Below, in pieces: positions 36,038 to 46,518 of a stretch of DNA of 64,000 nt; the stretch's first letter is position 1; each line of letters opens with the position of its first letter. The translations under genes and the position numbers were made by a program. Source of the DNA: Silene conica (taxonomy: Eukaryota > Streptophyta > Magnoliopsida > Caryophyllales > Caryophyllaceae); assembly GCA_029255685.2 (NCBI GenBank), contig CM055313.2, positions 30,562,579 to 30,626,578 on the forward strand, read 5' to 3'. The notes under the pieces are model-generated. The model was not told the DNA's origin. It saw only the letters and a program-made list of their open reading frames with translations, and ran no database searches.

Positions 36038-36971
36038 ATGGCCGCAAACGCTCCACCTCCCACTAACGTGTGATGGCTTCGATCCTTCATGGATCGTTGC
36101 AAGCTTGACAAGCATGGCTCCAATTTTAAAGATTGGGATGCACAATTGGTTTTGGCCGCTCAAGGTGACGATAAGACTCGTTACCTTACCGAGGCCGCTC
36201 CAACCGCTCGCTCCGCGGTTGCAACTCGTGAGGTCTATGAGGCCTACATGAAAGAGTCTTCCGCTCTCAAGAACGTGCTTATCATCTCCATGGAGCCGGA
36301 TCTCCAAAAGAGTATGATTAAGCTAAGCACGTCGTACAAGATTTACACCAAGCTTGCGACGATGTTTTCGCAAACTCCGAGGGTGATTCAGTATGAGGCG
36401 GCCTCCGCCTTCTTCGATATTTGTTTGAAGGAAGGGCAAAAGGTTAGCCCTCATGTACTCAAGTTGGTTGAGTTAGCTGAAACCCTTAAGGTGCAAGGAG
36501 TTGATGTGTCCCGTCTCCCTAATCATAGACCGAGTTCTTCACTCCCTTAATAAGGTAAAATCGTATGCTCAGTTCCGGGTGAACTTTAACATGCGAAATC
36601 AAGAAACCACGTTGGACGAATTGCATAAGATGCTCGTCCAAGCGGAAAGGGACATGGGACTTAATGATAGTTCCACAAAGGATGTTTTGAACATCGAGAA
36701 CAAGGGAAAAGGGAAGTTCAAGAGGAGTGCCTTCAAAGGCAAGGGCAAGAAAACCTCCAAATCCAAACCTTCTAAAGAGAAGACCTTTTCGAAAGGTGCT
36801 TCTACCTCATCTTCAAAAGTTGAAGATAAGTGTCATTATTGCACGAGGTTGGGTCATTGGAAACGGAATTGCCCTAAATACTTGACTGATCTCAAAAATG
36901 GAAAGGCTCTTGCCGTAGGTAATAATTCTCGTTTAAAAATTCATGTTATTTTTTCAACTTTTGTACGTTGA
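36038..36971 (+). pseudogene. copia gag, broken (C3)
   Basis: ATG at 36038 opens a frame stopped by TGA at 36071-36073. Gag homology to C1 continues from there (FKDWDAQLVLAAQGDD compared with FKDWEEQLRLAAAGDG). A frameshift at about 36500-36525 moves the reading to another frame. The CCHC zinc knuckle CHYCTRLGHWKRNC then follows near 36830, and the frame stops at 36971, shortly after it. Pol should begin there in a normal copia element but is absent. Confidence 0.88.
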
Positions 36972-37094
36972 TACAAGTTGTTGACTATCACCCTTTTTAA
37001 ATTGTTTTAAAGGGGCACATCCTAATGATAAAGGCAAGGAAAAAGAAGTTCGAAGTTCCTTACATGGATAGCTATGGTAGCATCTAGTGATTGA

Positions 37095-40058
37095 TGTAAT
37101 ACCCCGTATTTTAGCCCCGGTCAACAACTGTCAAACTATGTTTTATAACATATTTCAAACAGAATGTTTATAAAATATTTTACGTAAACTGTTATTATTT
37201 TATATATCGTATTTATACGATTATTTCGTATTTCATAATCATTTTATAATTGATGGTTATTTCATAAAATGACATTTCATTAGTATTTTCTTTATTTCGA
37301 TAATATATTTTTAATTAAATATATTTTATATTTTATATTTATTTCTAATTTATGCTTGTTTTATTATTTACCTCATAACTATATTTAAATCCTAATTTTG
37401 TATATTTTTATGTTAGTTCTAATAAAATTATATTTTTATAAATAATTTAATTAATATTTATTAATACAACTTAATTTATTTGGTATAAATAATTTATACG
37501 TACTCGTTTACTTTAAGTTACGAGCTGAGAGCGAGATATTACCTCGGTATTCGTGATGGACTGGGTTTGATGGGCTTGGACCCGGGTGAGGGCATCAGCC
37601 CATCGAATTTCCACTTAATGTAAAACCTAAACGACCTAACCCCATACACCCATATCGTCATACACAAAAAAAAAAAAGAACAACAATTACAAACCCTACT
37701 AGTAAACCGTAGCTCTTATCTGCCTCCATAGGCTCGTCTGCCGCCTGCAACCTAGTGACTGCTGTGAGGCCGTGGGTTGAAGAAGAGAACGAGGGGGAAA
37801 GAACACATCAACAACAACCCTCACCATCACCGTGCTTAACCTTGCACTGCACCAAGTTAGTAAGTAATTCATTGTACCTTCTGATGTTGTAACATATGAG
37901 TATTAAGGTCGTATGAAGTGTTGGTAGTATGTATAACATGTTTATGGTCCTTAGACCACCATAGGACCACCGTGGGGGTCACTAAAGCAACTGTAAATGT
38001 CGTCAGTGAACAACCCGTCCTATACTCTGGTTTTTTTTGTAACGTTTGCTTGTCTCTTTCGTTCTTGTTTATTTTCCATGTTTTGGATTTAATTCTTATC
38101 GTGGGGCATGGGTACTGCTAGTAGGGTGTTAATAGGGCATGTTGGTGGTGCTGGGATGGCGTGTGGTGGTCGGGAAGTTTAGAGGAACAGTCGTGAACAG
38201 AGGGTTTGGGAAAAGTGCAGAAACACTCGGGTAGTGTGAGAGAGTTGTGAGGCGGTTGTTTCAGGAAGTCTTATGGTGTCGAAGCCTGGTGCCTGCCACC
38301 AGTGGGTTGTGGGTAATGTGGGGTGTCGAGGTTAGTGGTTGGTGGTGGTGATAATGGTGTTAGCACGTGGTAAATGGGGTGGTTACAGTGGGTTGACACA
38401 AGGGTGTATCAGGCTTCTGGGTTGCTGTTGTGACCAGGAGGTTTTTGGGTCTGTGTCGACGGCGGTTGGGGTGGAGTCTAGGGTAGCAGTAAGTGTCAGT
38501 TGATGCACCATGGTCCTGGGTTGTTGGTCACGGTGGTGTGGTGGTGGTTACGGCGGTAAGAAGGTGTCGATACGGGCTGGAAAGTAGGCGGGTTAAGGCT
38601 ATTGGTCGTGGCTTTGGAAATACGATTTATGCGTGTACTGCGTTTCTATAGTGTTATTATTGTTAGGATTATCAAGTATACTATCATCATTACTACTTCA
38701 TGGTTGTTAGTATGTTATTGATATTATTATTATTACATGTTATTATTATTATTTATTAATATTTCTATTAGTTGTCATTTGTATTGTTAGTATTGGTATT
38801 ATTAGTAAATATTGTTTATGTTATCAATTATTACGATTGTTAAGTGAATTATTACATGTGACGGTTATCAATAGTTTGATTATATATCAAATTTTATATT
38901 ATATTTTCAATGTTCGGTTATTTAATCGGAGTTTAGTTATAAAAGTAATAAAGACGGGTTAATCAAGCTAATTCAAGTAGTCGTGTTTAATACGGTCTCG
39001 TTATGTGTAATATATTATTTATTTAGTTAATTTGATTAATTGATATATTATATTTGTCTATATCATTATATTAGTTAGTAATTATGTATCTTATAATCGT
39101 TGTGTCGTGATTGTTTTATTTAATTAAGCTCATAAATAAGTTAAGTAGACGGGAGTACAATTAGTTTTGGAATGAGTAGTGATTATATACTTCTGCTAAT
39201 TGTTAGGCGACGGTATTGAAGTGGCATAACTCTATCTACTTGCTGGCTTGCTATTGGATTATATTGTTATCCAGGTAGGATACACTGGCACTATACTCTA
39301 TGATGTGTTATGAATGAGTGTTAGATTGTGTGTTATGGATGCTGAGCATGATTGATATGATAATGATATTGGTTGGATTGAGTGTTGATTATTATTAGTG
39401 GCATGAACATTGCATTATTTAATAGTATGATTGATTAAGAGTATTGTTGCATTCATGAGCATGGCATATGCATTGGTTACTGAGAAAGATGTGAATCAGA
39501 TGTTGTTCTGATATAAAGCCCGGGGTGGTTCTGCAGACCAGGCCTAGTGTCTTATCAGCTATTGAGCTGGTGTTCGGTGACGACCGATTATAGTCTGCCG
39601 GGAGGTTCGGTATGGCTGGGTGTTACGGGTTTGAGATTGTGATTGAGATTGAACTCGAGCATATCATTGCATTTGCATATCATAAGTGTTGCATTATCTA
39701 TTTTTGTGTTATCCTACTCAACCGTGAGGTTGACAGTGTATTCGTGTACACCTACGATGATTCGGAATGGGGAGTAGATTCTATAGGTCAGAGACAGATG
39801 GATTAGAAGCTTGCACATGGAGAGAGACATGACTTGGACCTACTTAGAATTAGATCACATACTTAGATGTTATCAGTTGTACTTTTATTCCTTGCGTAGT
39901 AGTTGTAATATCAATAGTTCAAATTTAATCAGTTTTATGTAAAGTACTTTGGTTTGTTTTACTTTGTTATTCACTACCTCGGACATTCCGAGATGGTAAC
40001 AGCTCTATTTATTTGAGAATGTCTTGCTAAAGGCTCTTAAATAAATGGGGTTGTTACA
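37095..40058 (+). mobile_element. 2964-bp solo LTR related to the LARD
   Basis: TGTAATACCCCGTATTTT to GGGTTGTTACA, flanked by ATTGA at 37090-37094 and 40059-40063. The last 350 bp resemble the LARD LTR end (ACCTACGATGATTC, GGAATGGGGAGTAGATTCT, ACTACCTCGGACATTCCGAG), and both have a GGTGG-rich and an ATTATT-rich section. It holds no interior, primer site or long ORF. Confidence 0.9.
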
Positions 40059-40063
40059 ATTGA

Positions 40064-42527
40064 AGACATGAAGAGCTTGGCTCTAATTTTCATTATCGTC
40101 TTCTTTCAATTATGCATTTTAATTTTTAAAGAACAATTTCTTTTCTTGTATGACAAGGATTCAAATCCTAAACAATGGTTGTATTTTGGATATTGGTGAC
40201 TTGGTTTTCAACCCAAGTCATTCCTTTTGTTCTTAATCAAAATCGTTGGTTCCTAAAATAAATTGCATACCTTGTAACATGAGTTAATGTGATCTTAATA
40301 AATCACTAAAAAGTACCCTGAAATGTTCATTGTACTATAAGATTGATACGATCAAATATCAAAAGTTAGAATCAAAGTGTTGATTTATTTAAACGGAGAA
40401 CTACACCTCAAGAGAAAACACTCAATCAAAATGAGATATAATTAGTTCATTATAAGATTATCATTTTACGTGAAAATGAGAATTAATATCTCACTCCTAA
40501 TAATATTCATCATTAAAAGGATTGGTTATGGGGAAATTGCTATCCTTGTAAAAATAAAGGTTATTTTAAAGGATAGAGTGGGAGAAAATATTTCGCCCGC
40601 AAACCAATGAGATAAACGTTCGATCTTAGAGAAGAATCCTACAAGGGATTCTTAAGAAGAACCCTAAATGAATGGATAGAAGAATCTACGAGAGGACACA
40701 GAAGAAACTATGGGAGGACAAGAAAGAAAATGTTCTTCATGTCATTGTTTCTTTGAGAGGATAATAGAAACCCCGGATAAAATTGGAAGGAAAACGTTTC
40801 CTTGATAATGATGTTTCTCAAATTATAAGATAATAAAGGAGAAATCATCTCTTTTCTCTCGATGTTAGTGTCTTTGAATTCAAAAAGAATTATAACGGTA
40901 TATCATGTCATAATTCGTTTCGAGGAAACGAAGACGAGAAATGAAAAGTTCATTTAAGAAGTGATATTGATTGAGTGGAAGTAGATCATTATAGAGATAG
41001 TGATACTGGTTTTAGTGGGAGCAAAGAAATATCATGTCATGTTTCGTTTCAAGGAAACGGAGACGAGAAATGAAAAGTTCATTTAAGAAATGATATTGAT
41101 TGAGTGAAAGTCGATCACTATAGAGAGAGTGATACTGGTTTTAGTGGGAGAAATAATCATTAGAGAATTGAACCTACCATTTAGAGATAATGGTGATTCT
41201 TTAAAGTGTAAAGAATAAAAGATTTTCAATTCTAGATGAATGAACATATTGGAACATCATAGGATGATGGAGCTTCACGGGAGAGTATTATTTTGATAAT
41301 GAAACGTCACCCATTAGAAATCAAAAGGTTTGGATAAATTATTCAAATCGATGAATATAGAGTCACGTGGTGATTCATACAACCTAAAAGATTTTGATTA
41401 ATACACCAAGATATTTGAAAAATGATGAGTTCTCGAGGAGAACTAGCAATCAAAACATGAATAACTACAAAATAAATTTTAGTACAAAAGTGACTAGGTA
41501 CTTTAGAGCGATAAGTTTATCCCACTGATCATGATATACCAAATATGTCACGAGTTATAACAAAACAGTGGGAGCTTCTTTCAGGAAAAGAAACTCAAGG
41601 TCTAGAATGAGTTCTAGACATGTACTCAAAAAGGAACATATTATACGAGATAATACGAGTCGGAAGGAGACTGAAATTTGTAGGTTTTGAAAAATATGAA
41701 TAAAAGGTTTATTCACAAATCAAACAACTAATACAAATTGATGAATGTGCATGAAATGCTATGAAGCAGTAATATTGTATTGATTGTCCATACATGACAA
41801 TGTCGTTTGAGTTATAATTAGCTCACAATTGGAAGATACTTTGTCAAATCCAAATGGGTTGTAAGAGACAACTTTGAACCCGATAAAGTGAACTGGATTA
41901 ACTTAGTATATCCCCTATCCGCTTGTATGAGGTGACATCTCGAAGCGACTAGAGTGTGAGGCGATTGATGGCAAGTTCAAATGCCATAGAGTCATATGGG
42001 ATGACTAGTCGATCATTTAGGCAGACTGTGGAGACACTCTGTCGGGCAGAGTGACCGCTTATAGAGTTCTGGAAATTTTATAATAGCCCCGTCGTGGTAA
42101 GAGCTGCTATAGTATTCTTATGAGTCCATTCTTAGACTAAAGACTACTCGCCCAAGATGGCACAGTTTTGCATAACTTTGATTCATTCTCTATGACTTTT
42201 CGTAACTGGAGTCAAATGGGATTGTTTTGGGTTATGTTAGGTTGTGGCTAGTCAAAGGGAGTAGTGCGATAGGAATTGTCCACCCCTTTGTCAGGGTTGT
42301 TCAAATCTCAAGGCCACTCGAGGAGAAGTTAACTGGAAATGCGTGGCCACGCTTGGAAGGTATCTATGGTAGATAATTCCGGTCAAGCAGTTAATCTCCA
42401 GATCGAGGAAACCACTCATGATATGATCAAATGCAAGTACGACCAGAGAGACACCTTGCATTTAGTGGGAGATTGTAATAGGACAAGAGAATTGGTGACG
42501 CACACTTGTCGAGGACAAGAGGGAGAT
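40064..42527 (+). other. C3 3' noncoding region
   Basis: No pol or other coding domain. A 129-bp tandem duplication starts at 40901 and 41030. From about 41840 the sequence follows the C1 3' untranslated region block by block. It ends with the polypurine tract GAGGGAGAT before the LTR. Confidence 0.7.
40901..41158 (+). repeat. 129-bp tandem duplication in C3
   Basis: Two copies begin TATCATGTCA at 40901 and 41030 and differ at several positions (for example AATTCGTTTCGAGG compared with GTTTCGTTTCAAGG). The duplication is older than the one in A2. Confidence 0.85.
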
Positions 42528-44260
42528 TGTTGGGAAATGTGTCCTCAACAATAGTGCGATCACATTATTAAATCTCATGACAAGAATGCGCAAGAGATGA
42601 TACGAAATTATATAGTCAACTGGTCAACATTAATCGGTAATGATTGGCTAGCTAGAGTTTAACATTACTGTCGTATGACGGTGGTGGTCAGTTGATCCCT
42701 TTAGGTCACACCGATAGGATAATTCCCTTAATTGTTAAACTGATCAAGTGTATACTGATACGAGTTGCTCAGATTCCTTAAACACATATATCGAGAAATC
42801 AAAGGTTAAATCTTAATGTAAGATTTATGTTTGAAATTGAAACGTGTTGATTATCAAACATTAAACGATATTTATGAAATATCGTAATTAGAATGAATCG
42901 GGTTGAATATTATTACGAGTGTTGTAAATCGTATTAACGATTATAGAAATAACCATTTTATATATTAGTAATTATGAATTACTTGTCAAATTGTTAAATA
43001 TGATTTATTTAATTTATAAATAATATTTATTTAATAAATATGCATTTTAAATTAAAACAATTGTTTTTCTAATTGTGACATAATGTATGTCACATATGAT
43101 TATACAATTGTACAAAATAACAATTGAGAATATGGAAGTCCATTTTATATATGTAAGGTGGTACCGGTTTTGTGTGGGTATTTGGAGAAGTGTTGGGTGT
43201 TATTTATTAACTCCAGCAATATGATTAAAGGTGTGCTTGCTTTAATCAACCTAGAGCCACCCTAGTTCATGGGTAAGCTCAAAATGGTCTCCTCTTCTCT
43301 TCCCCATGCCTTGAACACGGCAACCACACCATTACACCATATATTATGTGAATTGTTCACATAATCAATTATTCCAACCCTAACCTCATTTTTCTAGTGT
43401 AAATTTTGAAATAAAACCTCTGAAAATATTATTAGGTAATACTAGTATTCATATTACTATAATAGTTATAGTATAAGGTTGTAGCACCAAAACGGACACG
43501 GACACGTGACACGGCATGCCATGAAATTTAGGACACGGGACACGGCATTTAAATTTAATAAAATATACATTTTATAGTTATAAATTTTTGATTTTATTTT
43601 GGTAAAAGTATTTGATATTAATTTTAAATAAGTGAATGTAAAACTTGCCCTTGATAATAAATTTATTTTCATTCCTAATCCGAATCAATATTCTAATTGA
43701 TCTCTTTCGATAACGCATTTCTCATCTCAAGAACATTATTCACTACAAATGATAACCAAATATCGTGGACACGTGACGGACACAGCTCAAATACCATGGA
43801 CACGCGTCGGACACGTGCCCAAATAAATGTAGAAAGTTAGACACGGTTGTTTAGGTGTTGGACACGTTTCGGCGTGTGTCCGTGGAGTGTCGGTGTCGGA
43901 CACGGTGTCGGACACGGTACGGCTCATTAGGAGAAGTGTCTGTGCTACCTAGACTTAAGTATTCTAATTAGATTAGAATTAAAAACTAAGTTTAAGGAAC
44001 CCGTTTTAAGCACCTAGCTCGTGTGTTATTTCGGTTTTAAGGGATTGTCTTGGGTGCATCTTGAAGGAGGTATCCTACATTGGTTACTAGGGTTGGAGGA
44101 TCATCCATGCCAATTTCCGTCGGATTGTAAGCAATCGACATCTTTATTTCCGCATATTTATATAGCATGCATAAGATCTAAAACCCAATTAAATTGTTAA
44201 TTAGTAAATTGATATTAGTAAGACTAATATTTTAGGGCGTGTAAGACATAGAACCCTACA
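42528..44260 (+). repeat. 3' LTR of C3
   Basis: TGTTGGGAAATGTGTCC to GAACCCTACA, following the polypurine tract. Without the 468-bp insertion it is about 1.26 kb. It is related to, but distinct from, the C1 and C2 LTRs. Confidence 0.88.
43481..43948. mobile_element. 468-bp non-autonomous DNA transposon (putative)
   Basis: Present in the C3 3' LTR and absent at the matching point of the 5' LTR (33305). The ends are GTAGCAC and GTGCTAC, a 7-bp perfect inverted repeat. The interior is rich in direct and inverted GACACGG/CCGTGTC copies near both ends. Flanks ATAAGGTT (43473-43480) and CTAGACTT (43949-43956) may be a decayed 8-bp duplication, which would suggest a hAT-type element. No coding sequence. 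Confidence 0.65.
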
Positions 44261-44309
44261 ACAAGTTCAAAACTTTTTCTTTTTCTTAAAAAAACTCTCT
44301 TTTTTCACC

Positions 44310-44895
44310 ATGGCCGCCATTCCAGTGAGAAGGAGTCGAGGAAGGCAAATGGTCCCCATGGAACTTATGCAAACTGAGGGCAATAAAGCTGTGACGTTTT
44401 CAAAGCGTCATAATAACTTGTTTAGAAAGACAAACGAGCTTTTTACGCTTTGCGGCGCAGAGGCCGTAGTCATTGTCTTTTCCCCTGGGGGAAAAAGGCT
44501 TTGCTTACGGCCACACAAGTGTTGACACCATTCTTGACCGGTTTCTGCTAGGCGATGGGACTAACCCAGTTTTAGGGCAGCAGAAACCGGACATAAATGA
44601 GAATGTCACAAATCATAACTTAGAGCTCACCTTCCTCAAGGATAAATTGGAGGAAGAAAAGAAACGTACAGATGAGCTCTTGGAACCAAGGACGCCGATG
44701 CATGCTGCCGCCCTGAAGTTCCTTCGACCATTCGAAGAACTCACCTTGAACGAGCTGAAGCAAATGCTAAAATCCTTGGATGGATTAGGGAACAATGTAG
44801 GTATACATAAATATCAACTAGTAGCTCAATCAAACACGACGCCGATGCTAATGGCCGCGCAAAACCTCGCTGGACAAGATCATTCTGACGCAATG
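44310..44895 (+). pseudogene. type I MADS-box (AGL62-like) gene fragment
   Basis: Starts ATG 44310. The MADS domain includes RGRQMVPMELM, VTFSKRHNNLFRKTNEL and TLCGAEAVVIVFSPGG, the pattern of M-alpha type I MADS transcription factors (AGL61/62 group), which act in female gametophyte and endosperm. At 44486-44497 the run CCTGGGGGAAAAAGG carries one base too many, so the first frame ends at 44525. The expected continuation (FAYGHTSVDTILDRFL) is in the next frame, with a short coiled-coil-like C-terminal part. The sequence ends at 44895 where the Athila LTR begins, and the apparent stop TGA is the first three bases of that LTR. C3 ends 49 bp upstream of the ATG. A broken gene remnant, unless the extra base is an assembly error. 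Confidence 0.85.
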
Positions 44896-46401
44896 TGATG
44901 CGTGCTTATTTTATATACTTTTTGGCATCATTTAGCACGCATTTCCATGCATTTTCACGCACTTTACGTGCCATTTTGCCCCCTTTTTCTTCTCTTGGTC
45001 TATTTTCTATTATTTTGCAGGAATTATGCAAAAGTTGAGGAAACCAAGCTTTTTTCGTCCAAAGTAAGCTCTTTTAGAAGATGGAGCAAGTCAAGGAGTC
45101 CCATAACCCCGATTGTGCAGTACCGGACTTAAAGGAAAGGTAACCAAGGCGAGGACGAAGGCCAAAAGCGAAAAAGAAGCGAAAAAGAAGCAAGTTGTCT
45201 GTCATCTACTCGATCGAGCAAACACCAGAGCTCGATCGAGTGGATGTAGGAGGAGAAAGCCTCGATCTAAGTACTTGATACTCGATCGAGGAGTCTGCAG
45301 GAAGGACCCAATCTTCGAGGATCTCAAGGTTACTCGATCGAGCAGTTGCCAGCTCGAAGTTACTCGATCGAGTACTTTATGAAGAATAGGTACTCGATCG
45401 AGTGGTTCAGTCACTCGATCGAGCAACTCACTTATGCGTACCAGATATGCTTTTCCGTTTTTAGGTTTAGTTTTTTAGGAGTTAACCTAATCCTTATTTA
45501 AGGATGAGGTTAGCACACTAATGAGGAATCAACTTTTACACTTTAGAGTTCACTTTTCCATTTAGCAGTTACTTTTGCATTTTCTCATTTTCTCAGATGT
45601 AAACATTTTACTTTAGGGTATTTATATTTTACAAACACTTTAGTTCTAAGTAGAAGCATTTGGATCTTGTTTTATCATTTCGCAGTCACTGTAATTCCTT
45701 TCTCTACCTTTATTATTGTTTTTACTTTTGTTATTTTATGATTTATAGTATTTTACTTTCGTTTATGATGTTGAATGTTATTATTATCATCGATGTTAGT
45801 ATAGTTCCCCAAAGTATGCGTAGCTAAACTCCATAATATGTTAGGATGAAGGGAATCGCGGTAGTTATGTCGTAGGATTTGCATATTAGTCGTCCTTGTG
45901 ACGAAGTTCACCCATAAACAATATAATTATGAAACTTGTCGAATGAGTGCACGCAAGAGACTAGTTTACTTAGTAAAACCTTACCTGGATCGAAAGATTG
46001 GTGGGTAGGCTTGTTTAGGTTGATTTATGTAACCTATCTAAGATCGAAAGATTGATAGGGGAGTCCAGGGGTGATTTCAGACCGAAAGGATATTAATCGC
46101 TCCCACTTCGTTTATATTTAAGACTTACCTAATCATTATGTGACATTAATTACCGCGACGACCTGAATCCTGACATATTCCCCTTTTTATTGATTTAAAC
46201 TCATCTTTGTTATCTTTGCTTTAGTTCTTTTTCATCCGTCTTAGTTATAATCTGAACAACAAACACCCCCCCCCCCCCAATTCGTGAATTATAGACTGAC
46301 TTTTTACTTATGACCATGTCTCCCTAAGGAATTCGACCCTACTTCCACTAGCTTCTAGTTAGTAGACCTAGGTTATCTTTGGTGCATAACGACTCGCATA
46401 A
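44896..46401 (+). repeat. 5' LTR of A1
   Basis: Starts TGATGCGTGC and ends a few bases before the primer site; the terminal CA is not clear (GCATAA). It holds paired CTCGATCGAG palindromes (45209-45422). Related in plan to the A2 LTR. Confidence 0.8.
45209..45422. repeat. paired CTCGATCGAG palindromes in the A1 LTR
   Basis: Copies at 45209, 45231, 45261 (partial), 45281, 45333, 45353 (partial), 45363, 45393 and 45413. Pairs are 20-22 bp apart and form stems such as ACTCGATCGAGC with GCTCGATCGAGT (perfect 12 bp). Flanking bases co-vary: 45393/45413 pair GTG with CAC. Confidence 0.8.
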
Positions 46402-46406
46402 AATTT

Positions 46407-46424
46407 TGGCGCCATTGTCGGGGA
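46407..46424 (+). promoter_or_regulatory. primer binding site of A1 (tRNA-Asp)
   Basis: TGGCGCCATTGTCGGGGA, two differences from the A2 site. Athila-type elements use a site complementary to the tRNA-Asp 3' end. Confidence 0.88.
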
Positions 46425-46518
46425 GGCAATAGGTTTTAAGTTTCTTGTGTTAGTTTATTGTTATTTTGTCTTAAGGAATTTCTTTTAATTCCTTAAGACC
46501 GTTCTTATTCTTTTCTCA

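Larger units (their letters stand above)
33051..44260 (+). mobile_element. gag-only copia element C3
   Basis: 5' LTR remnant, primer site, long leader, a broken gag, about 2.6 kb of non-coding sequence, and a 3' LTR. No protease, integrase, RT or RNase H was found once the solo LTR at 37095-40058 is removed. Gag and the 3' noncoding region are related to C1. It would need proteins from a related element. Confidence 0.85.

Noticed and set aside
45202-45426. Minus-strand ORF of 74 codons with LDRVT repeats
   Set aside because: Arises from the CTCGATCGAG palindromes, which read open on both strands.
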